Shown one piece after another: positions 7,477-15,827 of a DNA stretch of 18,742 nucleotides. Under the pieces are notes generated by a model that saw only the letters and a program-made list of their open reading frames with translations, ran no database searches and had not been told where the DNA came from. A program made the position numbers and the translations under genes. The first letter of the stretch is position 1, and each line of letters begins with the position of its first letter. The DNA lies in assembly GCA_016188575.1 (NCBI GenBank), contig JACPHN010000156.1, forward strand, positions 1 to 18,742, in the 5' to 3' direction. Source of the stretch: Candidatus Schekmanbacteria bacterium. Its GTDB lineage: Bacteria > CSSED10-310 > JACPHN01.

Positions 7477-9474
7477 TCAGCCCAACTTCCAGACCAGAAG
7501 CACGAGAATGGTCACTGCGATATAGAGCACGTACAGTTGAACCCGGCCGTGCTGCAGCCATCGCAGACGCCCGAGCGTCCGATCGATTGCCGCAAACCCG
7601 GGCGCATAGACATGCTCCTGAAAGACGTCCGGGGTCGCGGTGTGAAATGTTGACCGGGAGAGCGGGAAGAGGCCGCGTGGTGGGGCGAAATGCCGCCGCG
7701 TCCGCAGGACCTTGTCGAAAAGTAGCGTCAACGGTTGTGCAAAGGACGATGCCGTGTACTGCATGCGCGCGGAGGGCGACGCGTAGCCGCAATCCCAGGT
7801 TACGGACTCGCTGACCTGCCGCCCGGCGAGAAGCCGGCTGCGGCCGACCGCCAGCAGGGCCACCAGCGCAGCGAAGCCAACCGACACTACGACCACCGTC
7901 GACAGGGCCTCCGAAGCAAACGCAAGCTCCGCCGCGAGCTCGCCCGCCGGTCGGCCGCTGACGGCAGCGACCACACCGCCCAGCACACCAATCGTCCACG
8001 GCGCGCAGAACCCCACGGCGACACAGCCGGTGGCGAGCACGACCAGCGGAACGCGCATGGCCAACCCGGTCTCGTGGGCCCTGGCTGCGGCGCTGCCGCG
8101 CGGCTCTCCCAGGAACACGATGCCGAACGCCTTGGTGAAACACGCCGTGGCGTGACCGCCGATCAGCGCCAGCGCGGGGATCACCGCGAGCACCGCGAGC
8201 CCCGCCAGGGAGCGGGGTTCCGTGGCCCCCCGATAGGCGCCCAGATAAATCAATAGCTCGCTGATGAAACCGTTCAGAGGCGGAAGTCCCGAAATGGCTA
8301 CGGCGCCGATCAGGAACGCGACGCCGGTCCAGGGCATGCGCTTGAGCAGCCCGCCGAGATGATCGATCTCGCGCGTTCCCGTGCTGTGCAAAACCGCGCC
8401 GGCACCGAGAAAGAGCAAACCCTTGAAGAGCGCGTGGTTGAGCACGTGCAGCAGGCCACCGCCAAAACCGAGCACGAGCAGCGGCAGCGATCCGTAGCTC
8501 ATGCCGATCAGACCGACTCCGAGCCCCAGCGCTATGATGCCGATGTTTTCGACGCTGTGGTAGGCGAGCAGGCGCTTCAAGTCGTGCTGCGCGAGCGCGA
8601 AGAGCACGCCGAGGATGCCGGACGATGCGCCGATAGCCAACAGCAGCCATCCCCACCACGGTGCCGGTGCTCCCAGGAAGGTCAAAACCCGCAGCAGACC
8701 GTAGATGCCGGTCTTGATCATCACGCCCGACATCACCGCTGACACGTGACTGGGCGCGGCAGGATGAGCCTCCGGAAGCCAGATATGCAGCGGCATGAAC
8801 CCGGCCTTGGTCCCGAAACCGACGACCGCCAGCGCGAAGAGAAGCCCGGCGCCGTCCACGAGCCCCGCCTGCCCACGCGCCGCCATCTCGGCGAAGTCCA
8901 GGGCACCCGCTCCGCCATGGCCTAGCAGCACGAAAAGCGCCAACAGAAACGCCGTCCCGATATGGGTGGCGACCAGGTACGTCCAGCCCGCGGCGCGGGC
9001 GCTTTCGTTCTCGTCCTCGAAGGTAACGAGAAAAAACGAAGCGAGCGACATCAGCTCCCAGCAGACCAGGAACAGCACGCCGTTGCGCGCGAGCACGACC
9101 ATGACCATGCTCGCGACGAGCAGATTGAAGAAAAAGTGGTGCGCCCCGAGGCAGCGCGCGCCGCGGAGTCCTCCGAGGTACTCGCCACCATAAATGGCCG
9201 CGAGCAGCGACACAGTCAGGATTGGCAGGAGGAAAAACGCGGAAAGAGGATCGAGCTCGACGCTGAACGCGCCGTACGGAACGCTCCAGGCGTGCTGCAG
9301 GCTGTCGGTCTGTCCGCCGAGTAGCACGCGGAGCGTCGGAATCAACCCGAGGATCGCGCCACCGGCGACGCCGCCGATGCCCAGTGCCACCGGCAGCCGT
9401 GGCGATCCGCTCGCGAGCAGGGCGGACACGCCGCCGAGGAGCATGATGCCAACGCCGATCAGGAGAAGGGTCAT
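7477..9474 (-). CDS. hyfB: Ehr complex large antiporter-like subunit (HyfB/NuoL type)
   Basis: A 665-aa polytopic membrane protein, close to the length of E. coli HyfB. Antiporter-family signatures are intact: Glu140 (LVCWELMSLASFFLV), Lys223 (VGFGTKAGFMPLHIWLPEAHP), Lys254 (VMIKTGIYG), His347 and Lys351 (LNHALFKGLLFLGAG), and Glu406 (LNGFISELLIYLG). The C-terminal third carries further helices after a CGY...RMQYTASSF segment typical of HyfB. Together with the HyfF-like subunit it gives two ion channels, fewer than the three of hydrogenase-4 or complex I. ATG 9474 overlaps the stop of the EIIA gene (ATGA), with GGAG upstream. The 917-codon open frame on the same strand that spans this gene and part of hyfC is a high-GC shadow. 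Confidence 0.93.
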   Translation of the reverse strand: MTLLLIGVGIMLLGGVSALLASGSPRLPVALGIGGVAGGAILGLIPTLRVLLGGQTDSLQHAWSVPYGAFSVELDPLSAFFLLPILTVSLLAAIYGGEYLGGLRGARCLGAHHFFFNLLVASMVMVVLARNGVLFLVCWELMSLASFFLVTFEDENESARAAGWTYLVATHIGTAFLLALFVLLGHGGAGALDFAEMAARGQAGLVDGAGLLFALAVVGFGTKAGFMPLHIWLPEAHPAAPSHVSAVMSGVMIKTGIYGLLRVLTFLGAPAPWWGWLLLAIGASSGILGVLFALAQHDLKRLLAYHSVENIGIIALGLGVGLIGMSYGSLPLLVLGFGGGLLHVLNHALFKGLLFLGAGAVLHSTGTREIDHLGGLLKRMPWTGVAFLIGAVAISGLPPLNGFISELLIYLGAYRGATEPRSLAGLAVLAVIPALALIGGHATACFTKAFGIVFLGEPRGSAAARAHETGLAMRVPLVVLATGCVAVGFCAPWTIGVLGGVVAAVSGRPAGELAAELAFASEALSTVVVVSVGFAALVALLAVGRSRLLAGRQVSESVTWDCGYASPSARMQYTASSFAQPLTLLFDKVLRTRRHFAPPRGLFPLSRSTFHTATPDVFQEHVYAPGFAAIDRTLGRLRWLQHGRVQLYVLYIAVTILVLLVWKLG

Positions 9475-10184
9475 GCCTGGCTCCGGGGCTCGGGAGCAGA
9501 GGCGCTCGGCGCGCCGAGCTGGCCTTCGATGCGAGCGACTTCTCGCAGGAGCTCCGCGTCGGGCGCGCGCCGGCCAAGCAGGGCCTTGAAACCGGGATCA
9601 CGCAAGGTAAACGCGAGCCTCGACAGCATGTGCAAGTGGCTGCGAACCGTCGGGCTGATCAGGGAAAACAGCGTGTGCACCGGTTGCCCGTCAAGAGCGC
9701 AGAAATCGACCGGGGTGTCGAGAAAGCAGAGCGTGATCGTGGGCCGCGTTACGTGGAGCACGATGGGGTTGCGGACGTGGGGAATGGCAATGCCGTCCCC
9801 GATGCCTGTTGAACCGAGCGCTTCCCGGGCCAGGAGCACGCCGTGGAGAAACTCGCGATCCACATCCTTGCCCACCTTCAAGAGGTTCACGACGGCCCGG
9901 AGCACCGATTCCTTGTCAGCGCCTTTCACGCCGCGAAAGATCCCGCCGGCTTCGAGCGCTTCGAGCAAGCCCGTCATGCGCTCGAGGCCGTTTTCCTGCT
10001 CGCGGAATACGTCCGCTGCGGCGTCGATCTTGTTCGCGGTCGCCCACTCCAAGAGCTCGGCCCGATTAAAGCGGTACTGCTCGTTTACCAAATGCGCCGG
10101 CAGCGTGCCGTCGTCAATCCACCGAAAGATCTGTTTCTCCGGAACGCGGAGAATCCTTGAGGCGTCGCGGACAGTCAGTTGCAC
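9471..10184 (-). CDS. HTH-PTS EIIA (PtsN/fructose-type) fusion, presumed regulator of the Ehr operon
   Basis: A 237-aa protein from GTG 10184, chosen because AGGGTG precedes it and the residues from there (VQLTVRDASRIL) begin the domain directly; the frame extends to 10298 without domain-like sequence. Residues 1-55 are an excisionase/MerR-like helix-turn-helix (ASRILRVPEKQIFRWIDDGTLPAH...YRFNRAELLEWA). Residues 70-215 are a PTS EIIA type-2 domain. The phosphorylatable histidine is His136 in the canonical context GIGDGIAIPHVRNP. No EIIB or EIIC domain is present, so sugar transport is not implied; a sensor or regulator of the PtsN class is more likely. It is the first gene of the operon and its TGA overlaps the hyfB ATG. 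Control of the complex by phosphorylation, or of its own promoter through the HTH, is inference. Confidence 0.88.
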   Translation of the reverse strand: MQLTVRDASRILRVPEKQIFRWIDDGTLPAHLVNEQYRFNRAELLEWATANKIDAAADVFREQENGLERMTGLLEALEAGGIFRGVKGADKESVLRAVVNLLKVGKDVDREFLHGVLLAREALGSTGIGDGIAIPHVRNPIVLHVTRPTITLCFLDTPVDFCALDGQPVHTLFSLISPTVRSHLHMLSRLAFTLRDPGFKALLGRRAPDAELLREVARIEGQLGAPSASAPEPRSQA

Positions 10185-10516
10185 TTTTCGTTCACCCTTT
10201 CGGTTCTCACGAGAAAAGTCACTTCGATCTTGTGCGGGGAATGAACCGTGGAGAATGGAGTCAAGCATCACGGTTGTGCGGCGGGAGCCCGAGAACACGG
10301 ACAGCGCACTTTAGGCCAGGTCCGACGCGTTGTCAAGACTTAAGGGGGCCGCCGGAGCTTTCAGTAGAGAATCCGGGCTGGTGGGTCAGTGTCAAAGGGA
10401 GCCGGCCGAGCACGTCCGACCCGTGCGGCTACAGCAGGGGACCTCGCGGCGTGGCGGGGGCGGTAGACGTAGGGCGGGCGACGCCCTGCCGTGACCACTG
10501 CGGTGGGCTCGCGGAA
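10185..10516. other. Intergenic region: Ehr operon promoter side and end of the signalling operon
   Basis: No gene is supported. The part next to 10184 must hold the Ehr operon promoter, but I found no convincing -35/-10 pair or sigma-54 site. At 10400-10430 there is an imperfect minus-strand hairpin (AGCC/GGCT outer arms, GCACG/CGTGC inner arms) downstream of the cyclase stop. It lacks a T-tract, so a terminator role is uncertain. Confidence 0.4.
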
Positions 10517-13318
10517 CTAGCCCGCCACCGTACCCACCAGCCGTCCCTCCACCGGGTAGCAGGCGACCGGGTCGGCGAAGCCCTTCGCCTCCAGCCGCCG
10601 AGTCGCCCCCAGGACGTAACCGTCTCTGACCAGCACTCCAACCGCGTGCCCGACGAGGATCGCTCCCGGCTCCGCAAGCTGCTCGAGGCGCGCCGCGAGG
10701 TTCACGGGGGTGCCGATCACCGTGTAGTCGAGCTGCCCCTCCCCGCCGAAGCTGCCCACCGTCACGTAGCCCGCGTTGATCCCCATGCGCACCTGCAGCC
10801 CGCTGGGCAGGCCCTCCTGCTGCTCCCACCGCGAGTTGAGCACCGCGAGCGCCTGCCGCATCCCCAACGCCAGCTCGATCGCCCGCCTGGCCTGCTCCTC
10901 CCGGGACATCTCCGCCGGCGCCCCGTAAAAGGCCATGAAGCCGTCGCCCATGATCCGCCCGAGCGTACCGCCCGTCGCCGCCACCTCGCGCTGCATGGCC
11001 CCCAGGTAATCGTTCAGAATCACCGTGATCTGTTCCGGCGCGAGCTCCTGGCTTGCCTTGGTGAAGCCCACGAGGTCGCCAAACAGCATGGTTGCCCACC
11101 GCCTTTCCGAGGCCGCGACGGCCGGCAGCTCGCCGCGGAGGAGTGCGTCCACCACCGGCCTCGGCAGGTACCGGTGCACGGTCGCGGAGCGCAGCAGCTC
11201 CGCTACCTGGTCCCGCACGCGCTCCCCCAGGTGCCGGTTCCACTCTCGCAAGCCGTGGGCGTAGCGGCCCATCAGCACCAGGTTCCGGACGCGGCAGACC
11301 AGCTCCTGCGGATGGAACGGCTTGACCAGGTAGTCGTCGGCCCCATGTTCCAGGCCTTCCATTCGGGTGCCCACGTCGGCCTTCGCCGAGATCATGACCA
11401 CCGGAATACGGGAGCTCCCGGGAGTGTCGCGGATTCGCCGGAGCAGCTCGTAGCCGTCCATGACCGGCATCATGACGTCGGTGAGGACGAGATCGGGCGG
11501 AGCATCGCCCATCCGCTCGAGGGCCTCCGCCCCGTTTGCCGCGGTCAGCACGCGAAAGGCTGGCGAGAGGATGCGCCGCACGAGCTCCCGCATCTCCGGA
11601 TGGTCGTCGACGACGAGCACGGTGGCGTCGCCTTCCTCGCCCCCCACCTCGGCGTCGCGCGCACCTCCAGCCGCGAGCGGCGGGAGCGGGGGCAGGCAGG
11701 GTGGAGAGGACGGCACCAGATCCAGTGCGAGATCCGCCGATGCCAGCGACACCGCATCGAGGCCCTCGACCTCCGGCCGCGACTCCCGCCGACGATCCGG
11801 AATCCCCACCCCCCCGGCGGCCGGTGCCCCGACCAACGGCAGGGCCAGGCTGAAGGTCGCCCCCGCGCCCGGCTCGCTCGCCAGGGTGAGCGTCCCACCC
11901 TGCACCTCCGCCAGCTCCCGGGACAGCGCCAGGCCAATCCCGGTCCCCTTGTACCCGCTGACCTGCGCGGACGTCGTGCGGCCGAACCGCTCGAATACCC
12001 GCTCGTGCTCTTCCAGCGGGATCCCCGGTCCGCTGTCGCTCACCGCCACCCGCACCACCTCCTCGCCCGCCGACACCTCCACGGTCAGCGTGCCGCCGGG
12101 CGGGCTGAACTTGACGGCGTTGGAGAGGAGATTCAGCAGGATCTTCTCCACCTTCTCGCGATCGGCAACGGCGCGCGCCTCGTCCGTCGCGAAGCGGGTC
12201 GCGAGCGCCAGCTCCCGGCGGACCAGCCAGGAAGACACCGACGCCAGGAGGTCGCGCACCAGCCCGACGAGATCGAGCTCCTCCGCCCGGACCTGCATCG
12301 CCCCCGCCGCCAGCCGCGAGAAATCGAGCAGGTCGTCGATCAGGCGATAGAGGCGCTGGGCGTTCGAGCGCATGGTATCGAGCGTCGGGGCCAGCTCGGG
12401 GAGGCGGTCCCCGTAGTGGCCCGCCCGCATCGCCTCGAGCGGTGTGAGGATCAGCGTGAGCGGCGTCCGGAGCTCGTGGCTGACATTGGCGAGAAAGCGG
12501 CTCTTGAGCGCGTCGAGCTCCCGTAGCCGCGCCTCTCGCTCCTCGGCGCTCGTGAGCCGGGTGATGGTCTCCTGGAGGTCCCGGATCTTCTCACGCAACG
12601 CCGCGCGCATGGCCTCGAAGGCCGCGGCGAGCCGCCCCACCTCGTCCCGGCCAGCCGGCCCGACCTCGTGGTCCAGCTCCCCGCCGGCGATCCGCACGGC
12701 GTCCCGCGTCAGCCTGACGACCGGGCGGGTGACGCGGCGGACGAGGAGCAGCGCGAGGAGGCCGGCGGCGGCGAGCAGGAGGACGGACTCGAGCACGACC
12801 GCGACCAGACTCGCCCGGACCGCGGCGTCAACCTGAGCGAGCGAGAACCCGAGGCGGAGGACCCCGAAGCGCCGGTTCGTCATGGACAGGACTGGTACGG
12901 CGACCTCGAGCACCGGCGTGCCGCGCGCGGCGGAGTCCTGGATGAGGATGCTCTCGGCGGCCCACGCCCGCCGGCCGGTCTCGTCCCCATTCAGGGGTTC
13001 CCCGATTCGCTCCGGGTCCCAGTGCGCGATCGCCAGGTTGCCCTCCCCGGCTACCAGCGCATACAGGATGTCCTCCCCGTCCACCGTCCGCTGCATGGCG
13101 TCATTCACGAAGCTGAAGTTGTTGGCCATGACGGACTCCAGGAGCAGGACGGCGAGATTCCCGGCGATGACCCGGGCGCCGCCCTCGAGGTCGGTGCGGA
13201 GGATCGCCCGCTGCCGCCGGACGGCCAGGGTGCCGAAGGCCAGGACGAAGGCGGCCAGGAGGACCAGCACGAGGGCCGCGACCCGGGCGGCGAGGTGCCG
13301 GCGCAGGTAGCTGATCAT
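10517..13318 (-). CDS. Membrane hybrid histidine kinase with receiver and class III nucleotide cyclase domain
   Basis: A 933-aa protein. ATG 13318 overlaps the stop of the binding-protein gene (ATGA), with GGGGAGG upstream; the open frame extends far beyond this start in sequence belonging to another frame. Layout: TM1 about 11-31; periplasmic sensor about 35-165; TM2 about 170-193; HAMP about 194-245; short coiled coil; HisKA with His281 (VSHELRTPL); ATPase domain with Asn400, DSGPGIP (428-434) and GTGIGLALS; Pro-rich linker 495-560; receiver with Asp571/572, phosphoacceptor Asp614 (LTDVMMP) and Lys666; then a cyclase domain about 740-890. The cyclase keeps metal ligands Asp748 (FGDLVGFT) and Asp792 (MGDGFMAFYG), adenine-side Asp864 (DYTVIG), and Asn873/Arg877. 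Arg788 sits where adenylate cyclases usually have the base-selecting Lys. The kinase should phosphorylate the receiver and so gate cyclic nucleotide synthesis. Confidence 0.93.
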   Translation of the reverse strand: MISYLRRHLAARVAALVLVLLAAFVLAFGTLAVRRQRAILRTDLEGGARVIAGNLAVLLLESVMANNFSFVNDAMQRTVDGEDILYALVAGEGNLAIAHWDPERIGEPLNGDETGRRAWAAESILIQDSAARGTPVLEVAVPVLSMTNRRFGVLRLGFSLAQVDAAVRASLVAVVLESVLLLAAAGLLALLLVRRVTRPVVRLTRDAVRIAGGELDHEVGPAGRDEVGRLAAAFEAMRAALREKIRDLQETITRLTSAEEREARLRELDALKSRFLANVSHELRTPLTLILTPLEAMRAGHYGDRLPELAPTLDTMRSNAQRLYRLIDDLLDFSRLAAGAMQVRAEELDLVGLVRDLLASVSSWLVRRELALATRFATDEARAVADREKVEKILLNLLSNAVKFSPPGGTLTVEVSAGEEVVRVAVSDSGPGIPLEEHERVFERFGRTTSAQVSGYKGTGIGLALSRELAEVQGGTLTLASEPGAGATFSLALPLVGAPAAGGVGIPDRRRESRPEVEGLDAVSLASADLALDLVPSSPPCLPPLPPLAAGGARDAEVGGEEGDATVLVVDDHPEMRELVRRILSPAFRVLTAANGAEALERMGDAPPDLVLTDVMMPVMDGYELLRRIRDTPGSSRIPVVMISAKADVGTRMEGLEHGADDYLVKPFHPQELVCRVRNLVLMGRYAHGLREWNRHLGERVRDQVAELLRSATVHRYLPRPVVDALLRGELPAVAASERRWATMLFGDLVGFTKASQELAPEQITVILNDYLGAMQREVAATGGTLGRIMGDGFMAFYGAPAEMSREEQARRAIELALGMRQALAVLNSRWEQQEGLPSGLQVRMGINAGYVTVGSFGGEGQLDYTVIGTPVNLAARLEQLAEPGAILVGHAVGVLVRDGYVLGATRRLEAKGFADPVACYPVEGRLVGTVAG

Positions 13319-14232
13319 CGCGCCGCCTCCCCGTTCGCGGGGGCCTCGCTCCGTGGGGCGGAGACATCCAGCTCCGCCGCCGTGTAGAGATCCCGCCAGG
13401 CGCCCGGAACCAGCCGGTCGAGACGGACGTAGTCGAACCACCGCCGCCCGGTCGGGGTGTCGTGCAGTTTCAAGCCTTTCCGAAGCAGGATCTCCCGTTC
13501 CCGCGGGCTGGTGGTCGGGAACAAGACCACGACCGCGAGCGGGATCGGCGGCGACTCGTGGACGACGTGCATCGCCCGCCAGATGGCGGCGCTCCGCTCG
13601 CGGAGCACCTCGAACGCCCGGTTCGAGACGAGCGCCGCGTCGCCCTCGCCGTAGTAGACGCCCAGAAGCGCGGAGATCGAGGAGTCGGAGAGCTTCAGGT
13701 CTCCCAGGTCGGCGAGGTGGAGCTCGACCTTGCCGCCCGCTTCGGCGAGGACCTTGCGCTCGAAGCGGGCGGTGTCGGTCCCCCAGTAGTCCGGCGCGAT
13801 GAGCGTCTTGCCGGCGAGCTCGCCCAGGCCCCGCACCGCGCTCTGGCGGGAGATGACGACGCTGAGCGTGTGGGTCGGGGAGCCGCCGGGCCGTACGGTA
13901 TAGGCAACCATGTCCAGACCCCAGCGCGCGCGCTCGACGACGGCGAGCTCGGCAGGGATGGTGCCCCAGACAGGGTAGACAGCGCGCCGTGCACACTCGT
14001 CGAGGTACTTCTCGAGGTCGGGCAGACGGGCGAAGTACCTCAGCGTGAGCGGGAAACCGAGCGCTGGTACCAGCTCCGCATCGATCCATTCCTGGGCGAG
14101 CGCCGCGGTGTCCGTGCGGTTCTGCGCGACGGTATCGGGAAAGTAATAGATGGCCTCGCGCACCTCCTGCGCCCGAGCCATGAAAGGGCTCAGCAGGAGC
14201 ACGGCAGCGACCGGCGCGACCAGGAACCTCAC
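13315..14232 (-). CDS. Exported PhnD-like phosphate/phosphonate-type binding protein
   Basis: A 305-aa protein from GTG 14232 with a clear signal peptide (hydrophobic VAPVAAVLLL, predicted cleavage after ARA at residue 21). The mature part fits the PhnD/TAXI-like periplasmic binding fold: an early strand (EAIYYFP), ELAGKTLIAPDYWGTDTARF at about 136-155, the loop GVYYGEGDAALVSNRAFEVL, and a hinge strand PLAVVVLFPTTSPREREILL. No ABC permease or ATPase gene is adjacent. Instead the gene overlaps the sensor kinase by four bases, so its likely role is ligand presentation to the kinase sensor domain. The ligand is unknown. Upstream, AAGGATGGGG lies rather far from the GTG. Confidence 0.85.
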   Translation of the reverse strand: MRFLVAPVAAVLLLSPFMARAQEVREAIYYFPDTVAQNRTDTAALAQEWIDAELVPALGFPLTLRYFARLPDLEKYLDECARRAVYPVWGTIPAELAVVERARWGLDMVAYTVRPGGSPTHTLSVVISRQSAVRGLGELAGKTLIAPDYWGTDTARFERKVLAEAGGKVELHLADLGDLKLSDSSISALLGVYYGEGDAALVSNRAFEVLRERSAAIWRAMHVVHESPPIPLAVVVLFPTTSPREREILLRKGLKLHDTPTGRRWFDYVRLDRLVPGAWRDLYTAAELDVSAPRSEAPANGEAAR

Positions 14233-14718
14233 GGTAGGGCCCCATCCTTCGTCCCCCCCGTGCTGCGGGGAGAGATGAGGTCCGGGCCCGCGGCGGCGGC
14301 CATGACAGTCCGCTCGGTCAACAGGAGGTTCCTCCCGGGGGCTGATGCTTCTCCGCTCCCGACCCTAGTGCGCTGTCGCACGTCTGTTGGTGGATGTCTC
14401 CATTGGCGTGACTTGTGGATTCCCTGAGGTGCGAATCAATCTCAACCGGCCATTTCCATCATTCGACACGTGCTGGAGCACTGGCACCAAGCGCAACGCG
14501 GGCCAGGTCGCCGGGCGGCGGGATTCCCAGGGGCGGACCGGCCGCGATCCATCGACCCGCGTGCCGCGGCCCGGCACGATACGACTATAGATAGATTTTG
14601 CCGTCCTATAAGTGACATCTTAGACGGAACAACGCCATCTGTCAAGAGACGCCCCCCCCAAGAAAATCGCGAAAAATCGCGCAAGAATCTCGATTCAGGA
14701 CGGCCCGGTGCTCACCGT
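14233..14718. other. Intergenic stretch with an AT-rich segment; no gene supported
   Basis: Open frames here are short and unlike known proteins. The first part must contain the promoter of the signalling operon. From about 14580 to 14720 composition falls sharply toward A+T, with AAAATCGCG repeated at 14663-14671 and 14673-14681, unlike the flanking DNA. This could be the edge of an old mobile element or a promoter region, but I see no terminal inverted repeats. Confidence 0.35.
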
Positions 14719-15168
14719 CTAGTACTTTGGAAAAAGAGAAGACAGCCGGACGATCATGGCCTCACCAAGAAAGCGCGACCAGAGGCATTGGAGGGTGTTG
14801 ACACGATCCGAAAGTCGTCCTCCAGTCGATCCCGCACGATCAGGTTTGCACAGAGCATCTTGCGCGCAACGCGCAGGCTGTTGCGCTGACGCCCCCCAAG
14901 CTGACCTCGTTGCACGCGCGATGTCAGCAGGAATAGCCTTGCCCGAGACTGGGGATAAACCAGGCGCTTCCTGGGGAGAGTGAGTCAGAAAGGACACATG
15001 TGCTGGTGCGAAACGGACCAGCAGATCGAAATCTCTGTCGGGACGGTGATCCGGGTGGAGCATCGACCCGAAGAGCGCCAACTCATGCACCTGATAACGG
15101 CGGCAAAGGTCCGGCAGCTCATTGAAGGGAACATGATGACGCAGGGCGTTGTTCATCGTCGTTCGCAT
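14719..15168 (-). pseudogene. Truncated MNT-type nucleotidyltransferase (MntA-like antitoxin family)
   Basis: The first 62 residues or so match the minimal nucleotidyltransferase family found in MntA/HepT toxin-antitoxin pairs: a helical start, HELALFGS with the GS motif, then RPDRDFDLLVRF carrying the Asp-x-Asp metal site (DFD). After HVSFLTH (about 14980) the family sequence stops. The remaining 85 residues are low-quality, shadow-like sequence with no family resemblance, and I did not find the missing C-terminal part in the other minus-strand frames examined. No HepT/DUF86 partner is present. The fragment most likely lost its end by rearrangement. Start at ATG 15168, or at 15156. Confidence 0.55.
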
Positions 15169-15489
15169 CCGCAGTCACTCTCGCGTGCCGAGGGGCGGCG
15201 ACAACATAGATCTAGCGCAACGTGACACGGCTCTGACGACTTTGCAAGACCCGGAGCTTGCCAAAATCCACCGGCCCGCGGGCGACTTTTCTCGGTTGCG
15301 TCGAGTCGGTGCCAAACGCATCCCTGGGACACTCCTCGGAGCAGTCGCCAGACGTTATGGTGGAGGGTTTCTGCTGCTTTTCATGTCCTTTCCGCCGCCT
15401 TTTTCGCGTCGCGGTGAGCTTGGTGAGGCGCGCCGCGCACCGTTGTGCGCCCCCGGCCCCGCCCGAGCTGCCGTGGATGTCGTCCCTTA
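15169..15489. other. Non-coding stretch, possibly the 3' flank of the IS remnant
   Basis: No gene is supported. It lies directly downstream (minus strand) of the transposase fragment and may include the untranslated tail and right end of that insertion sequence, but I could not define a terminal repeat or target duplication. Confidence 0.3.
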
Positions 15490-15819
15490 TCAGACGGCCT
15501 GGCTTTGCGAGTGCTTCGCGACTCCGCGGCATAAGGCCTGGATGAGCCAGTTGGACGGGTGAGCGGCCGTGAGCCGGATCACCAGTTGCCTGCTCCGCCT
15601 CACCACGCGCCCCGGCAGGTTGATGAGGTGCGCGCGAATCGCCTTCAGTCGCTTTCCTACCCACTCTCCCGGTAGCGTCAGGAGCTTCATCGCCTGGTTC
15701 AGGTTGTAGCTCAGAACCGCGCAAGCCCACCACGCGGCGTTCTCGCCGAAGTCGCCCGAGGGCTAATGACCGCCGCCCAACGCGCTCTTCAGCTCGCCGT
15801 AACCGTGCTCGTCCCTATG
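15490..15819 (-). mobile_element. IS1380-like transposase, C-terminal fragment with in-frame stop
   Basis: Translation of the minus strand gives GELKSALGGGH, then a TAG (15763-15765), then PSGDFGENAAWWACAVLSYN, and on through WVGKRLKAIRAHLINLPGRV to QSQAV and a TGA. This is the familiar C-terminal region of IS1380-family (DDE group 1) transposases: the ELKSALG/PSGDF block carrying the last catalytic acidic segment, the AWW..AVLSYNLN helix, and the LPGRVVRRSRQLVIRL tail. Everything N-terminal is missing: a TAA lies just before the fragment and the neighbouring gene's stop codon is at 15828. It is a dead remnant of about 330 bp. The insert boundaries are not resolved. Confidence 0.75.
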
Positions 15820-15827
15820 TTAGCACC

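Noticed and set aside
6848-9601. A 917-codon minus-strand open frame across hyfB and hyfC
   Set aside because: Arginine/glycine-rich translation with no domains, overlapping two well-supported membrane protein genes in another frame; a high-GC shadow.
10300-10330. Possible sigma-54 promoter (TGGC...GC spacing) upstream of the EIIA gene
   Set aside because: Only the GG-N10-GC skeleton matches; the TTGC element is absent, so it is no better than chance.
10157-12526. A 789-codon plus-strand open frame
   Set aside because: Antisense to the kinase-cyclase gene, with His/Arg/Pro-rich sequence typical of antisense shadows and no recognisable domain.
13319-14245. N-terminal extension of the kinase frame upstream of 13318
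   Set aside because: The extension is the shadow of the PhnD-like gene; the ATG at 13318 has a strong RBS and starts directly at TM1.
15212-15733. A 173-codon minus-strand open frame
   Set aside because: Overlaps the IS1380-like transposase fragment in another frame and has no family resemblance.
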